NCBI GenBank assembly: GCA_003022685.1
Contig: PXSV01000028.1
Coordinates: 1-10,225, forward strand
Direction: 5' to 3'
Length of the DNA: 10,225 bases
Source: Halobacteriales archaeon SW_9_67_24
GTDB taxonomy: Archaea; Halobacteriota; Halobacteria; Halobacteriales; Halococcaceae
Of this stretch, positions 1 through 6,590 are shown one piece after another. Each line of letters starts with the position of its first letter. The stretch's first letter is position 1. Below the pieces are notes generated by a model that was given only the letters and a program-made list of their open reading frames with translations, had not been told where the DNA came from and searched no databases. Position numbers and translations under genes: made by a program.

Positions 1-1281
1 GATCCCCCTGTCGAGCGCCGCCCAGCACAACGCCTTCGAGTGGACGACGTGTGTGGGCTCGCTCCGGACCTCCCAGATGCCGCTGTCCGTTTCGGTCCAG
101 GCCCCGGAGACGTGCTCGATCACCTCCTCAAGGACCTCCCACTCGCCCTCATGGATGTCCGCCCCGTAGTCGGTGGCGGTGTAGATCGCGGTGATGAGTT
201 CGCCGTAGGTGTCGAGCTGTTCCTGGTCGCCCGCCGCGTTGCCGACCCGGACGGGCTTCGAGTGGCGATAGCCCGTGAAGTGCTCCAGTTCCTCCTCGAC
301 CATCTCGGACGGGTAGTGGAGCCCGTAGAGGGGGTGGCCGATCTCGCCGGGATCGTCCTTGTGACACATCGTGAGCGACCAGTCGAACCCGTTGCGCGCC
401 TCGCGCTGGTGGCCGAGCTCGTTGAGCGCCTGAATGGTGTACGCCGAATCGCGGATCCACGCGTAGCGATAGTCCCAGTTCCTGACACCGCCGATCTCCT
501 CGGGGAGGGAGGTCGTAGGAGCGGCCGCGATGGCGTGAGTCTGGGGGTTCATCAGCAGTCGGAGCACGAGGCCGGACCGGATCACGTCGTCGTGGTAGGG
601 GCCCTCGAACGGACAGCCGGACTCGTCGAGACACTGGTGGGTCCACTCCTGCCAGTAGTCGATGGTCTCGCGCAGCAGCGCCGCGCAGTCGCCCGCGTCG
701 ATCGGCTCGCGGTCGTTGTACTGGAGCACGAACCACATCGTCTCGTCGGTGCCGAGACGTTCGGTCGCCTCGGCGCGCTCCTCCTCGCCCTCCGAGGAGT
801 CGAAGTCCGCCTGGTTCCAGAGGTAGAGCTGTTCGCCGTTGCCCCGCGCGAGCACTCCCTCGCTGGTCCGTTCGACCGTGGTGCCGACGCGGTCGTAGTC
901 GAAGCGGGGTTCGAACTCGGCATCGAACTCGACTTCGCCCTCGGTGCAGACCACCTTCCGGTAGATCGCGCTCGTGGTGTGACCGAGTTCGATCCCGCCG
1001 ACCATGGGCATGAAGTCGGTCAGCACCATCGTCCCTGAATCGGTCTCGAAGGTCGTCCGGAGCACGTTCGTCCGGGTGACGTACTCCTGGCTCGACTCGA
1101 ACTCGCCGCTCGGCCGGATGGCGAAGTGACCGCCCCCCTCCTCGTCGAGGATCCCGGCGAAGACGCTCGACGATTCGATGTGGGGGAAACAACACCAGTC
1201 GATCGAGCCGTCTCGGCCCACCAGCGGGCAGGTCTCGAGGTTGCCGATGACCCCGTAGTCCTCGATCGGCGTGAATCCCAT
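1..1281 (-). CDS. GH15 family glucoamylase/trehalase-like glycoside hydrolase, C-terminus cut by window edge
   Basis: The frame stays open from an ATG at 1281 to the left edge, giving 427 residues; the C-terminal part lies outside the window. GH15 hallmarks are visible: the N-terminal LVGRDGSIDW segment (about residues 22-31), the central RNWDYRYAWIRDS motif (residues 267-279), and GIWEVR with Glu404, the position of the general-acid glutamate in this family, followed by KALCWAALDRG. The second catalytic Glu would be beyond the edge. The family hydrolyses alpha-glucosidic bonds from non-reducing ends (glucoamylase, glucodextranase, or trehalase in some archaea and bacteria), and substrate cannot be decided from this part. 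There is no signal peptide, so the enzyme is probably cytoplasmic and could act on storage glucan or trehalose, a common halophile solute. The start is set by a TATA-like box 26-27 bases upstream, which implies a leaderless mRNA. It is transcribed divergently from the DUF6684-type gene. The family call is firm; the substrate is unknown. Confidence 0.93.
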   Translation of the reverse strand, partial: MGFTPIEDYGVIGNLETCPLVGRDGSIDWCCFPHIESSSVFAGILDEEGGGHFAIRPSGEFESSQEYVTRTNVLRTTFETDSGTMVLTDFMPMVGGIELGHTTSAIYRKVVCTEGEVEFDAEFEPRFDYDRVGTTVERTSEGVLARGNGEQLYLWNQADFDSSEGEEERAEATERLGTDETMWFVLQYNDREPIDAGDCAALLRETIDYWQEWTHQCLDESGCPFEGPYHDDVIRSGLVLRLLMNPQTHAIAAAPTTSLPEEIGGVRNWDYRYAWIRDSAYTIQALNELGHQREARNGFDWSLTMCHKDDPGEIGHPLYGLHYPSEMVEEELEHFTGYRHSKPVRVGNAAGDQEQLDTYGELITAIYTATDYGADIHEGEWEVLEEVIEHVSGAWTETDSGIWEVRSEPTHVVHSKALCWAALDRGI

Positions 1282-1303
1282 GCGCCGTGTGGTCGGACCA
1301 CCC

Positions 1304-1311
1304 ACAAATAG
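1304..1311 (-). promoter_or_regulatory. Putative TATA box for the GH15 gene
   Basis: Read on the minus strand this is CTATTTGT, preceded by a purine-rich GGGGGAA stretch that could act as a BRE. Its centre lies about 26-27 bases before the ATG at 1281. Archaeal transcription starts about 25-28 bases after the TATA centre, so the transcript would begin at or next to the start codon. It lies in a 125-bp divergent intergenic region shared with the promoter at 1376. Confidence 0.55.
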
Positions 1312-1375
1312 TTCCCCCTTCCTCCGACGTGACGGCCGCCGGATCGACGAATCGACCGACGTGCGCCTCGACAGC

Positions 1376-1382
1376 TACATAT
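1376..1382 (+). promoter_or_regulatory. Putative TATA box for the DUF6684-type gene
   Basis: TACATAT is AT-rich in an otherwise GC-rich stretch and is centred about 28 bases before the ATG at 1407. This supports a leaderless transcript and the choice of that ATG over longer upstream readings of the same frame. Confidence 0.55.
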
Positions 1383-1406
1383 CCCTCCCGCAAGTACGGA
1401 TCGGCG

Positions 1407-1703
1407 ATGTCCGAGCGCGTCTTCGATCGTGAAACCCTGCTCGATCTCACCGTCAACGCCATTCCGCTCGGGATGTTGCTGTTTTTCGTCGTGCTGTTCG
1501 CGGTCGTCACCGCCGGGTCGGACCCGATCGCGTGGGCTGTCAGCCAGGCGCTCCTCGTCGTGCCGTTCGTCGTGCTCGCGGGGACGACCTACCTGACCGG
1601 GCGGATCATCGCCGAGAGCCAGAAGACGGGCCACTCCGAGACCGCCACGGCGATCGCCGCGTTCGCGACCGGCGAGCGACCCGGCGCGGACGACGAGGAG
1701 TAG
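1407..1703 (+). CDS. Small two-helix membrane protein, DUF6684-type (cox-cluster protein)
   Basis: A 98-residue protein. The short charged N-terminus (MSERVFDRETLLDLTVN) leads into two hydrophobic segments at about residues 18-37 and 47-67, then a hydrophilic, acidic C-terminal tail ending GADDEE. The N-terminal signature and two-helix layout match the haloarchaeal DUF6684 family, often annotated as cox cluster protein because it lies near cytochrome oxidase genes, as here. Its molecular role is unknown; an assembly or accessory function for the oxidase is an inference from context only. The start at 1407 agrees with the TATA-like box 28 bases upstream. Twenty bases after the stop lies the first copy of the palindromic element, whose T-run at 1741-1745 could help end this transcript. 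Confidence 0.85.
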   Translation: MSERVFDRETLLDLTVNAIPLGMLLFFVVLFAVVTAGSDPIAWAVSQALLVVPFVVLAGTTYLTGRIIAESQKTGHSETATAIAAFATGERPGADDEE

Positions 1704-1723
1704 TCCGCCCAGTGTGTGACCTC

Positions 1724-1805
1724 ATAGGGTCGGTTGGAAGTTTTTCCGGGATCGGCCGCACGACGGCGTGCGGTCGCACCGGTAACCGCTTCCAACCGAC
1801 CCTAT
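1724..1805. repeat. 82-bp palindromic element, copy 1 (MITE-like or structured intergenic repeat)
   Basis: The ends are perfect 17-bp inverted repeats: ATAGGGTCGGTTGGAAG at 1724-1740 and its exact complement at 1789-1805. Inside lies a second hairpin, CGGCCGCACG (1753-1762), a four-base loop ACGG (1763-1766), then CGTGCGGTCG (1767-1776), with one pair that would be G:U in RNA. CCGG at 1746-1749 can also pair with CCGG at 1779-1782, so most of the element can fold into one long stem. It is 78/82 identical to the copy at 3054-3135, in the same orientation. It sits between two convergent genes, and its right end shares a base with the minus-strand gene's TGA stop. It has no coding capacity of its own. 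It could be a mobile MITE, a structured terminator, or both. The outer end can also be read as a TA duplication around GGGTCGG...CCGACCC. Confidence 0.93.
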
Positions 1806-2032
1806 CAGTCGGCCGAACGCTCGCGCCCGATCAGCACGCTCCCGGCGACGACGGCCGCAAGACCCACCGCGGGAACGACCAGCGTCGGCACGCGATACAC
1901 CGTGTGGATCTCGCCCCACGCGGAGAGCGCGACGCCGACGAGAACGGCGAGAAAGCCAACTGTGGCAGCGACGAGGCCGACCGCGACCCGCCACGAGGGC
2001 GAGACGACGGTCAACGCGTTCGATGTGGACAT
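1805..2032 (-). CDS. Small two-helix membrane protein of unknown function (cox locus)
   Basis: A 75-residue protein starting MSTSNALTVVSPSWRV, with hydrophobic segments at about residues 15-38 and 48-69 and a short charged tail (GRERSAD). I do not recognise the family. Position and size resemble the small two-helix proteins scattered through haloarchaeal cytochrome oxidase clusters, so an oxidase-associated role is possible but unproven. The ATG at 2032 was chosen because the frame upstream reads through a TATA-like box (2068-2074) and becomes Arg-rich and non-membrane-like. It is divergent from coxC, with 155 bp between the start codons. Its TGA stop overlaps the terminal base of the palindromic repeat, so the 3' end of its mRNA would enter that hairpin directly. 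Confidence 0.72.
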   Translation of the reverse strand: MSTSNALTVVSPSWRVAVGLVAATVGFLAVLVGVALSAWGEIHTVYRVPTLVVPAVGLAAVVAGSVLIGRERSAD

Positions 2033-2067
2033 GATCGGCTGTTCAGTTCGGGTACACCCGACCGACA

Positions 2068-2074
2068 CATAAAT
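2068..2074 (-). promoter_or_regulatory. Putative TATA box for the 75-residue membrane protein gene
   Basis: Read on the minus strand this is ATTTATG, the best TATA-like match in the intergenic region, centred about 39 bases before the ATG at 2032. That spacing predicts a leader of roughly ten bases rather than a leaderless transcript. Confidence 0.5.
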
Positions 2075-2156
2075 CGGCCGTCTGCGTCGGAGCGATCGAC
2101 CGACGGCCGACCCGGGCAGCAACCGTCGAACTCGACCGCCGGCGCACGGCCAGGGG

Positions 2157-2164
2157 GTTTTTTG
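2157..2164 (+). promoter_or_regulatory. Putative TATA box for coxC
   Basis: GTTTTTTG is a T-rich box in very GC-rich surroundings, centred about 28 bases before the coxC ATG at 2188. It predicts a leaderless coxC transcript. It lies in a divergent promoter region with the box at 2068. Confidence 0.55.
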
Positions 2165-2187
2165 CTGGCCCCCGTTCAACCGGTGGT

Positions 2188-3054
2188 ATGGGGACGGCGA
2201 GCGAGACCACCGAGGAGCACGATTCCCACGAGCCGCCCGCCGGCATGGACTTCCCGCTCGGGGAGAGCGAGTCGACGTGGTGGCCGATCGTCTGCGCGAT
2301 CGGGGCCACCGGACTCTACCTCGGGGCCGGGTTCTACCTGTTCGGCCACGGTGAGGTCGCGCTCATCCCCGGATTCGTCGGGCCAATCGTGATCGGGGGC
2401 GGTGGGCTCGTCTTCCTGACTGGGTTGTTCGGCTGGCTCTACCAAGCCTTTGTCGCCGACTTTCGGACGCGCTCGACCGACGAACGCGAGCCGAGGTCGC
2501 TCCGGGCCGCAATGCTCCTTTTCCTCGGGACCGACGTGTTCACGTTCGCCGGCGGGTTCATCTACTACTTCTTCATCCGGGCGGGCGGCTGGCCACCCGG
2601 GGAGATTCCCGAACTGTTGAGCACGGTCCTGATCGTGAACACCGCGCTCCTCGTGGTGAGCAGTTTCACGCTGCACTACGCCCACTCGGCGCTCGAAGAG
2701 CGGAACGACCGACGGTTCGGGTTCTTGCTCGTGACGACGCTCGTGCTCGGCCTCGGCTTCGTCGCCGGCCAGGTCTACGAGTACCACGAACTCATCGTGA
2801 CGGAGGGGTTCACTATCGCGTCGGGGGTCTTCGGGAACGCCTTCTACGCGCTCACCGGGCTCCACGGGCTCCACGTCACGCTCGGAACGGTCCTCTTGGG
2901 AATCCTCGTCGCCCGCGCCCATCTCGGCCAGTACGAGCCAGGACGTGACACCTCGATCGTGACGGTCTCGCTGTACTGGCACTTCGTCGACGTGGTCTGG
3001 GTGTTCCTCGTCGTCGTGCTCTACGTCGGTGCGTCGTTCACGCCGATCCTCTGA
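2188..3054 (+). CDS. coxC: Haem-copper (cytochrome c/quinol) oxidase subunit III
   Basis: A 288-residue integral membrane protein with a hydrophilic acidic N-terminus and seven predicted helices (about 31-53, 60-88, 106-130, 143-164, 178-198, 218-243, 260-282). Subunit III signatures are clear: FYALTGLHGLHVTLG (residues 219-233) and SLYWHFVDVVWVFL (261-274). In the helix III region, where subunit III usually carries a membrane Glu, this protein has Asp116 in GTDVFTFAGG. Subunit III is a core non-catalytic subunit of the terminal oxidase, supporting proton uptake and stability of subunit I in the cytoplasmic membrane. The start at 2188 is supported by a TATA-like box 28 bases upstream. The TGA stop at 3052-3054 shares its last base with the second palindromic element. 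Its catalytic partner genes coxB and coxA lie further right on the opposite strand in separate transcription units. Confidence 0.95.
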   Translation: MGTASETTEEHDSHEPPAGMDFPLGESESTWWPIVCAIGATGLYLGAGFYLFGHGEVALIPGFVGPIVIGGGGLVFLTGLFGWLYQAFVADFRTRSTDEREPRSLRAAMLLFLGTDVFTFAGGFIYYFFIRAGGWPPGEIPELLSTVLIVNTALLVVSSFTLHYAHSALEERNDRRFGFLLVTTLVLGLGFVAGQVYEYHELIVTEGFTIASGVFGNAFYALTGLHGLHVTLGTVLLGILVARAHLGQYEPGRDTSIVTVSLYWHFVDVVWVFLVVVLYVGASFTPIL

Positions 3055-3135
3055 TAGGGTCGGTTGGAAGTCTTTCCGGGATCGGCCGCACGCCATCGTG
3101 CGGTCGCACCGGTAACCGCTTCCAACCGACCCTAT
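3054..3135. repeat. 82-bp palindromic element, copy 2
   Basis: The same element as at 1724-1805: 17-bp perfect inverted ends at 3054-3070 and 3119-3135, and the same 10-bp inner stem (3083-3092 with 3097-3106), but with tetraloop CCAT instead of ACGG. The only other difference is C3072 where copy 1 has T1742. All four differences are in positions that do not pair. The left end begins on the last base of the coxC stop codon, giving TGATAG, two stop codons in tandem. The right end creates an in-frame ATG at 3134 upstream of the next gene, but promoter evidence places that gene's start further down. No transposase or obvious long target duplication is present. Confidence 0.93.
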
Positions 3136-3215
3136 GACAGCTCCCTCCGGCAGGGCGGGAGACACACAGACACACCGCTCGGCTCACAACCCGATCGCGG
3201 CCGATTCACCGAGCG

Positions 3216-3221
3216 CTTTAG
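3216..3221 (+). promoter_or_regulatory. Putative TATA box for the gamma-glutamyltransferase-family gene
   Basis: CTTTAG is centred about 26-27 bases before the GTG at 3245, the spacing expected for a leaderless transcript. Its position inside the longer open frame argues against a start at the ATG at 3134. Confidence 0.5.
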
Positions 3222-3244
3222 TCGACATCGGTCCGAGAGACGGT

Positions 3245-4924
3245 GTGTCCGAACCCGACCTCGACCGATTCACGTCGCGCCGATCGACCGTCTACGCCGA
3301 CCGCGGCGTCGTCGCCACCAGCCAGCCACTCGCCGCCGAAGCCGGCGTCGAGATCCTGCGCGAGGGCGGCAACGCGTTCGACGCCGCCGTCGGGACCGCC
3401 GCCGCTCTCAACGTGGTCGAGCCGACGAGCACGGGATTGGGCGGCGACGCGTTCGCGCTCTATCGGACCACCGACGGCGAGGTCAGCGCGATGTCGGCCT
3501 GCGGCGGTGCGCCCGCCGACGCCACGATCGAGAACGTCCGTGCATCGGTTCGCGAGCACGACGACGCAGCGGAGTGGTACCCCAACGAGCGCGGGTACGC
3601 GGTCGACGGCGGCGACGACACCGACGAGATCGGGATGCCGTTTCTCGGCCCTCATGCCGTCACCGTGCCTGGCACCGCGCGGGGCTGGGAGGCGACCATC
3701 GAGCGCCACGGCCGCCGTTCGCTCGCCGAGGCCCTCCAGCCAGCGATCCACTACGCCACCGAGGGCTACCCCGTCTCGGAGGTCATCGCCCACCACTGGC
3801 AGGCCGCAGAGCGCCTCTTCACCGACGAACACGCCGCTGACGCCTATTTGAAGAACGGCGAAGCTCCGGGCGTCGGCGAGTCGATGCGCTTGCCCCAGCT
3901 CGGCGAGAGCCTCCGGACGATCGCCGAACAAGGGGCCGACGCCGTCTACGAAGGCGAGATCGGCGAGGCCATCGCGAGCGAGGTCCAGGCGAGGGGCGGT
4001 TTTCTCACGACGGAGGATCTCGTGGGCTTCGACGCCGAGTTCCCCGATCCCGTCTCGACACGATACAACGGGGCTGAGGTGTACGAACTCCCGCCGAACA
4101 ACCAGGGACTCATCGCGCTCGAAGCGCTCAACATCGCAGCGGAGACCGACGCTGGCGGCCATCCGCTCGACTCGCCCGAGCGGATCCACTACTTCGCGGA
4201 GGCCACGAAACGCGCGTTCCACGATGGCCACCGCTACGTCACCGATCCCACCTACGAAGACGTCCCGCCGCTCGCCGCCGAGGAGTGGGCGGAACGGCGG
4301 AGCACGGACATCGACGCGACCGCGAGCGACGTGAGCTTCGGCGTCCCGGACGCGCGCGCCGAGGATTCCGATACCGTGTTGCTCTGTGTCGCCGACGATG
4401 CCGGCAACGTCGTTTCGTTTATCAACTCCCGATTCGCCGGGTTCGGCTCGGGTCTCGTCGCTGGCGATACCGGGATCGCCCTGCAAAATCGCGGCGCGTC
4501 GTTCTCGCTCGATCCGGACCACCCGAACAGCCTCGAACCAGGCAAGCGCCCGTTCCACACCCTCATTCCGGGCATCGTCGACCTCGCACCCGACGACACG
4601 ACCGAGGACTGGGCGGCGTTCGGCGTCATGGGCGGGTACATGCAGCCCCAGGGCCACGTCCAGGTCGTCTCGAATCTCGTGGATCACGACCTGCCGCTCC
4701 AGGCTGCGCTCGACCGCCCCCGGTGGCGCTACCGCGAGGACGGTTCGCTCGCGGTCGAGGGTCGAACCGAGGGGAATCTCGTGACCAAACTCACCCGGAT
4801 GGGCCACGACGTTCGCGTGCTCGCGCCGACGCTGTTCGGCGGCGCGCAGATCGCGAGAAACCAGGACGGAGTGCTCTCGGGCGCGACCGAACCCCGGAAG
4901 GACGGCACGGTCGCCGGGTTCTGA
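3245..4924 (+). CDS. Gamma-glutamyltransferase family protein, YwrD-type
   Basis: 559 residues from GTG 3245. The family is N-terminal-nucleophile hydrolases made as a proenzyme that cleaves itself before a catalytic Thr; members transfer or hydrolyse gamma-glutamyl groups of glutathione-like compounds. Visible hallmarks are ILREGGNAFDAAVG near the N-terminus, EPTSTGLGGDAF, and GKRPFHTLIPGIV with GVMGGYMQPQGHVQ in the C-terminal part. The predicted nucleophile is Thr377 (codon 4373-4375) in SDTVLLCVADDAGN, which lines up with the TTHxSVVD site of classical enzymes. DTV in place of TTH, with the following NVVSFINS, is typical of the YwrD-like branch, so the true substrate is uncertain. There is no signal peptide, suggesting a cytoplasmic enzyme, perhaps acting on gamma-glutamylcysteine, the haloarchaeal thiol (inference). 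An in-frame ATG at 3134 would add 37 poorly conserved-looking residues; the TATA box at 3216 favours 3245. It sits between coxC and coxB but is functionally unrelated to them, and converges with coxB. Confidence 0.9.
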   Translation: MSEPDLDRFTSRRSTVYADRGVVATSQPLAAEAGVEILREGGNAFDAAVGTAAALNVVEPTSTGLGGDAFALYRTTDGEVSAMSACGGAPADATIENVRASVREHDDAAEWYPNERGYAVDGGDDTDEIGMPFLGPHAVTVPGTARGWEATIERHGRRSLAEALQPAIHYATEGYPVSEVIAHHWQAAERLFTDEHAADAYLKNGEAPGVGESMRLPQLGESLRTIAEQGADAVYEGEIGEAIASEVQARGGFLTTEDLVGFDAEFPDPVSTRYNGAEVYELPPNNQGLIALEALNIAAETDAGGHPLDSPERIHYFAEATKRAFHDGHRYVTDPTYEDVPPLAAEEWAERRSTDIDATASDVSFGVPDARAEDSDTVLLCVADDAGNVVSFINSRFAGFGSGLVAGDTGIALQNRGASFSLDPDHPNSLEPGKRPFHTLIPGIVDLAPDDTTEDWAAFGVMGGYMQPQGHVQVVSNLVDHDLPLQAALDRPRWRYREDGSLAVEGRTEGNLVTKLTRMGHDVRVLAPTLFGGAQIARNQDGVLSGATEPRKDGTVAGF

Positions 4925-5008
4925 GCGGCGTCGATCACATCAGGCTCTCGCCGCGGTCACGGGTTCCGCTGGCGCGTGACTGGTGGAAGACCGACCGTCG
5001 TTCCGCAC

Positions 5009-5824
5009 TCAGGGGGGTACGGGCTGCGCTTGCCTGCTCGAAGTCGTCGCGTTCGACGAGTTCGTCGGTCCAGTGGCGTTTCCGGCTCGCTGTTCGTCGA
5101 GCCAGGTCTCGTACGACGACTGGTTCACGACCCTGACGGTCGCGTACATCCGGGAGTGACCTGCCCCGCAGTACTCGGAGCAGTAGACCCGGTACTCGCC
5201 GGTCTCGCCAACGCTCGTCCGGATGGTGTTGTGCTGGCCGGGGATCGCGTCCTGTTTCAGCCCGAGTTCGGGCGCGTGGAACGCGTGTAACACCTCCCGC
5301 GCGGTGATATGGTAGTAGACGTCGGTGCCTTCGGGAATGACCGACGTGTTCTGGGCGGAGACGTTCGCCTCGGGGTAGACGAACTCCCAGCCCCACCGGT
5401 ATGCGATCACCTCGACCTCGATCGCGTCGGGGTCGTCCGGAATCACCGCGCCCTGGAGGGCCTGTTCCGCGGCGTTCGACTGCACGCTCGCGTCGCCGTA
5501 GCTCGGCGAGATATAGGGGCTCAGGAGGACGTTGAACGACGCAAACCCCACGAACAGCAGGACGATCGCGGTCGCGAGGGTCCACGTGATCTCGAGCGAG
5601 CGGTTCTCCTTCGTCGGCGTGGGATCGTTGTTGTCGCGATAGCGCCAGACCGCGTAGAACAGGATCGTCTCGACGAGGATCGCGAGCGGCGCGGCGACGT
5701 AGAGGAGCTGGCGATTCAGGTTCCGGATCAGCGCCCGGTTGATCGACTGGGCCGCCGCCGGCTCGACGGCGATCACCAGCCCAACGGTGAGCGCTCCCCC
5801 GACTGTCGCGCGCCTCAGTCCCAT
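5009..5824 (-). CDS. coxB: Haem-copper oxidase subunit II with CuA site
   Basis: 271 residues from ATG 5824. A signal-like N-terminal segment ends in AAAQ (about residues 22-26). Two transmembrane helices follow (about 42-60 and 81-103), then an extracytoplasmic cupredoxin domain. All CuA ligands are present: His180 in EVLHAFHAPELG, then Cys215, Glu217, Cys219, His223 and Met226 in CSEYCGAGHSRM. YRWGWEF (142-148) is the aromatic motif that passes electrons from CuA to subunit I. The protein accepts electrons from a blue copper protein (halocyanin) or cytochrome c and feeds the haem a site of CoxA. The C-terminus is a low-complexity Asn/Ser/Thr/Gln tail. A TATA-like box 30 bases upstream supports this start; an upstream in-frame start would add nine residues. 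It converges with the gamma-glutamyltransferase gene across an 84-bp gap and is divergent from the four-helix protein gene. Confidence 0.96.
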   Translation of the reverse strand: MGLRRATVGGALTVGLVIAVEPAAAQSINRALIRNLNRQLLYVAAPLAILVETILFYAVWRYRDNNDPTPTKENRSLEITWTLATAIVLLFVGFASFNVLLSPYISPSYGDASVQSNAAEQALQGAVIPDDPDAIEVEVIAYRWGWEFVYPEANVSAQNTSVIPEGTDVYYHITAREVLHAFHAPELGLKQDAIPGQHNTIRTSVGETGEYRVYCSEYCGAGHSRMYATVRVVNQSSYETWLDEQRAGNATGPTNSSNATTSSRQAQPVPP

Positions 5825-5850
5825 TGAGCGACCCTCGCCCGGCGCGCACA

Positions 5851-5857
5851 AGTATCT
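5851..5857 (-). promoter_or_regulatory. Putative TATA box for coxB
   Basis: Read on the minus strand this is AGATACT, centred about 30 bases before the coxB ATG at 5824. It implies a leaderless or near-leaderless transcript. It shares a 134-bp divergent region with the promoter at 5927. Confidence 0.5.
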
Positions 5858-5926
5858 ACTGACGGCGGCCGCCGGGACCGCGATCGTGCGGTGGGGATCA
5901 CAGAAGCGTGGCGAACGCGGTGGGAG

Positions 5927-5933
5927 TCTTTTT
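5927..5933 (+). promoter_or_regulatory. Putative TATA box for the four-helix membrane protein gene
   Basis: TCTTTTT is centred about 28 bases before the ATG at 5959. It lies inside a longer upstream extension of the same frame (GTG at 5908), so it favours the shorter start. Confidence 0.5.
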
Positions 5934-5958
5934 GCGCCCGGGGGCCAAAGCCGTGAGC

Positions 5959-6498
5959 ATGGCCGACGCCGGCGGGTTCATCGAGTGGGTGATGGGCGAG
6001 TCCGAGGGCGAGGCGCTCGTCGACCTCCGGCGGATCCTCGTCGGCGGGCTGGTGGGGGCGATCGCGGGCGGGCTCGGCACCCTCGCGTTCTCGGCGCTGC
6101 TCGCCCTCGCGGTCGTCCTCGGTGCGTTCGAGCCGACCCAGTTCGGCGAGCTCGCGGGCCTCGCTGGGATCGGCGATCCGATCGTCGGCGAGGGCAATCC
6201 CCGAGTCGGGTTCGCGATGTTCGTCGCCGGTGGGATGACGACGTGGCCATTTCTGTTCGCCTCGTTGCATCATTACCTGCCCGGCTGGCGGATGGCCGCC
6301 AGTGGAATCACCTTCGCGGCGATCGGGTGGTCCGGGTTCGCGATCGCCTTCTACTCGGGCCAGACCGGCGTTTCCCTCCTGCTCTTTCTCGTGCTCACCT
6401 TCGTCGGCCAGTGTCTCTACGGCCTCGTGCTCGGCCTCGTCTTCGAGTACGCCGAGCCGCGCGTCGACGTCGCCTTCGTCGGGACGACGTTCCAGTGA
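5959..6498 (+). CDS. Four-helix membrane protein, DUF6789-like (cox locus)
   Basis: A 179-residue protein with an acidic N-terminal stretch (residues 1-20) and four hydrophobic segments at about 25-54, 82-107, 112-132 and 139-162. Features that stand out are the long Gly-rich first helix (GGLVGAIAGGLG) and the GGMTTWPFLFASLHHYLPGW segment joining helices 2 and 3. It resembles haloarchaeal membrane proteins annotated DUF6789 or cox cluster protein, but I assign the family only tentatively. No catalytic or metal motif beyond the His-His pair is visible, so function is unknown. A link to the oxidase is inferred from its divergent promoter region with coxB. The ATG at 5959 was chosen over GTG 5908 because a TATA-like box lies between them. 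It converges with the last gene of the coxA operon across a 92-bp gap in which I see nothing. Confidence 0.8.
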   Translation: MADAGGFIEWVMGESEGEALVDLRRILVGGLVGAIAGGLGTLAFSALLALAVVLGAFEPTQFGELAGLAGIGDPIVGEGNPRVGFAMFVAGGMTTWPFLFASLHHYLPGWRMAASGITFAAIGWSGFAIAFYSGQTGVSLLLFLVLTFVGQCLYGLVLGLVFEYAEPRVDVAFVGTTFQ

Positions 6499-6590
6499 CT
6501 GCCCTGGCGAAGTCCGCCGCCGGACGGAATCGAGATCGATCCCGTCGAACCGTGACTGACGATCCGTGGGGGCTGGCAAGCGCGGATCGG

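Noticed and set aside
149..1510. 453-codon minus-strand open frame overlapping the GH15 gene
   Set aside because: Arg/Pro-rich translation with no family signal; it is an off-frame shadow caused by high GC. The real GH15 frame gives clear motifs.
1740..1745. Stand-alone oligo-T terminator for the DUF6684-type gene
   Set aside because: The T5 run is part of the repeat and becomes TCTTT in copy 2, so it is not a conserved terminator by itself.
1724..3135. The two repeats as a CRISPR array or phage attachment sites
   Set aside because: Only two copies, 1330 bp apart with intact genes between them, and internally palindromic with no spacers, integrase or tRNA nearby.
2176..3165. 329-codon minus-strand open frame opposite coxC
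   Set aside because: Highly charged, low-complexity translation antisense to an unmistakable subunit III gene; it also reads through the palindromic repeat.
3134..3244. Longer gamma-glutamyltransferase starting at ATG 3134
   Set aside because: The ATG is formed partly by the repeat end, the extra 37 residues are unlike the family, and a TATA-like box lies at 3216. Kept only as a possible alternative.
3218..4807. 529-codon minus-strand open frame opposite the gamma-glutamyltransferase gene
   Set aside because: Antisense shadow; the plus frame has the catalytic Thr and family motifs, this one has none.
4925..5008. Terminator hairpin between the convergent gamma-glutamyltransferase gene and coxB
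   Set aside because: No convincing stem or T-run was found in the 84-bp gap.
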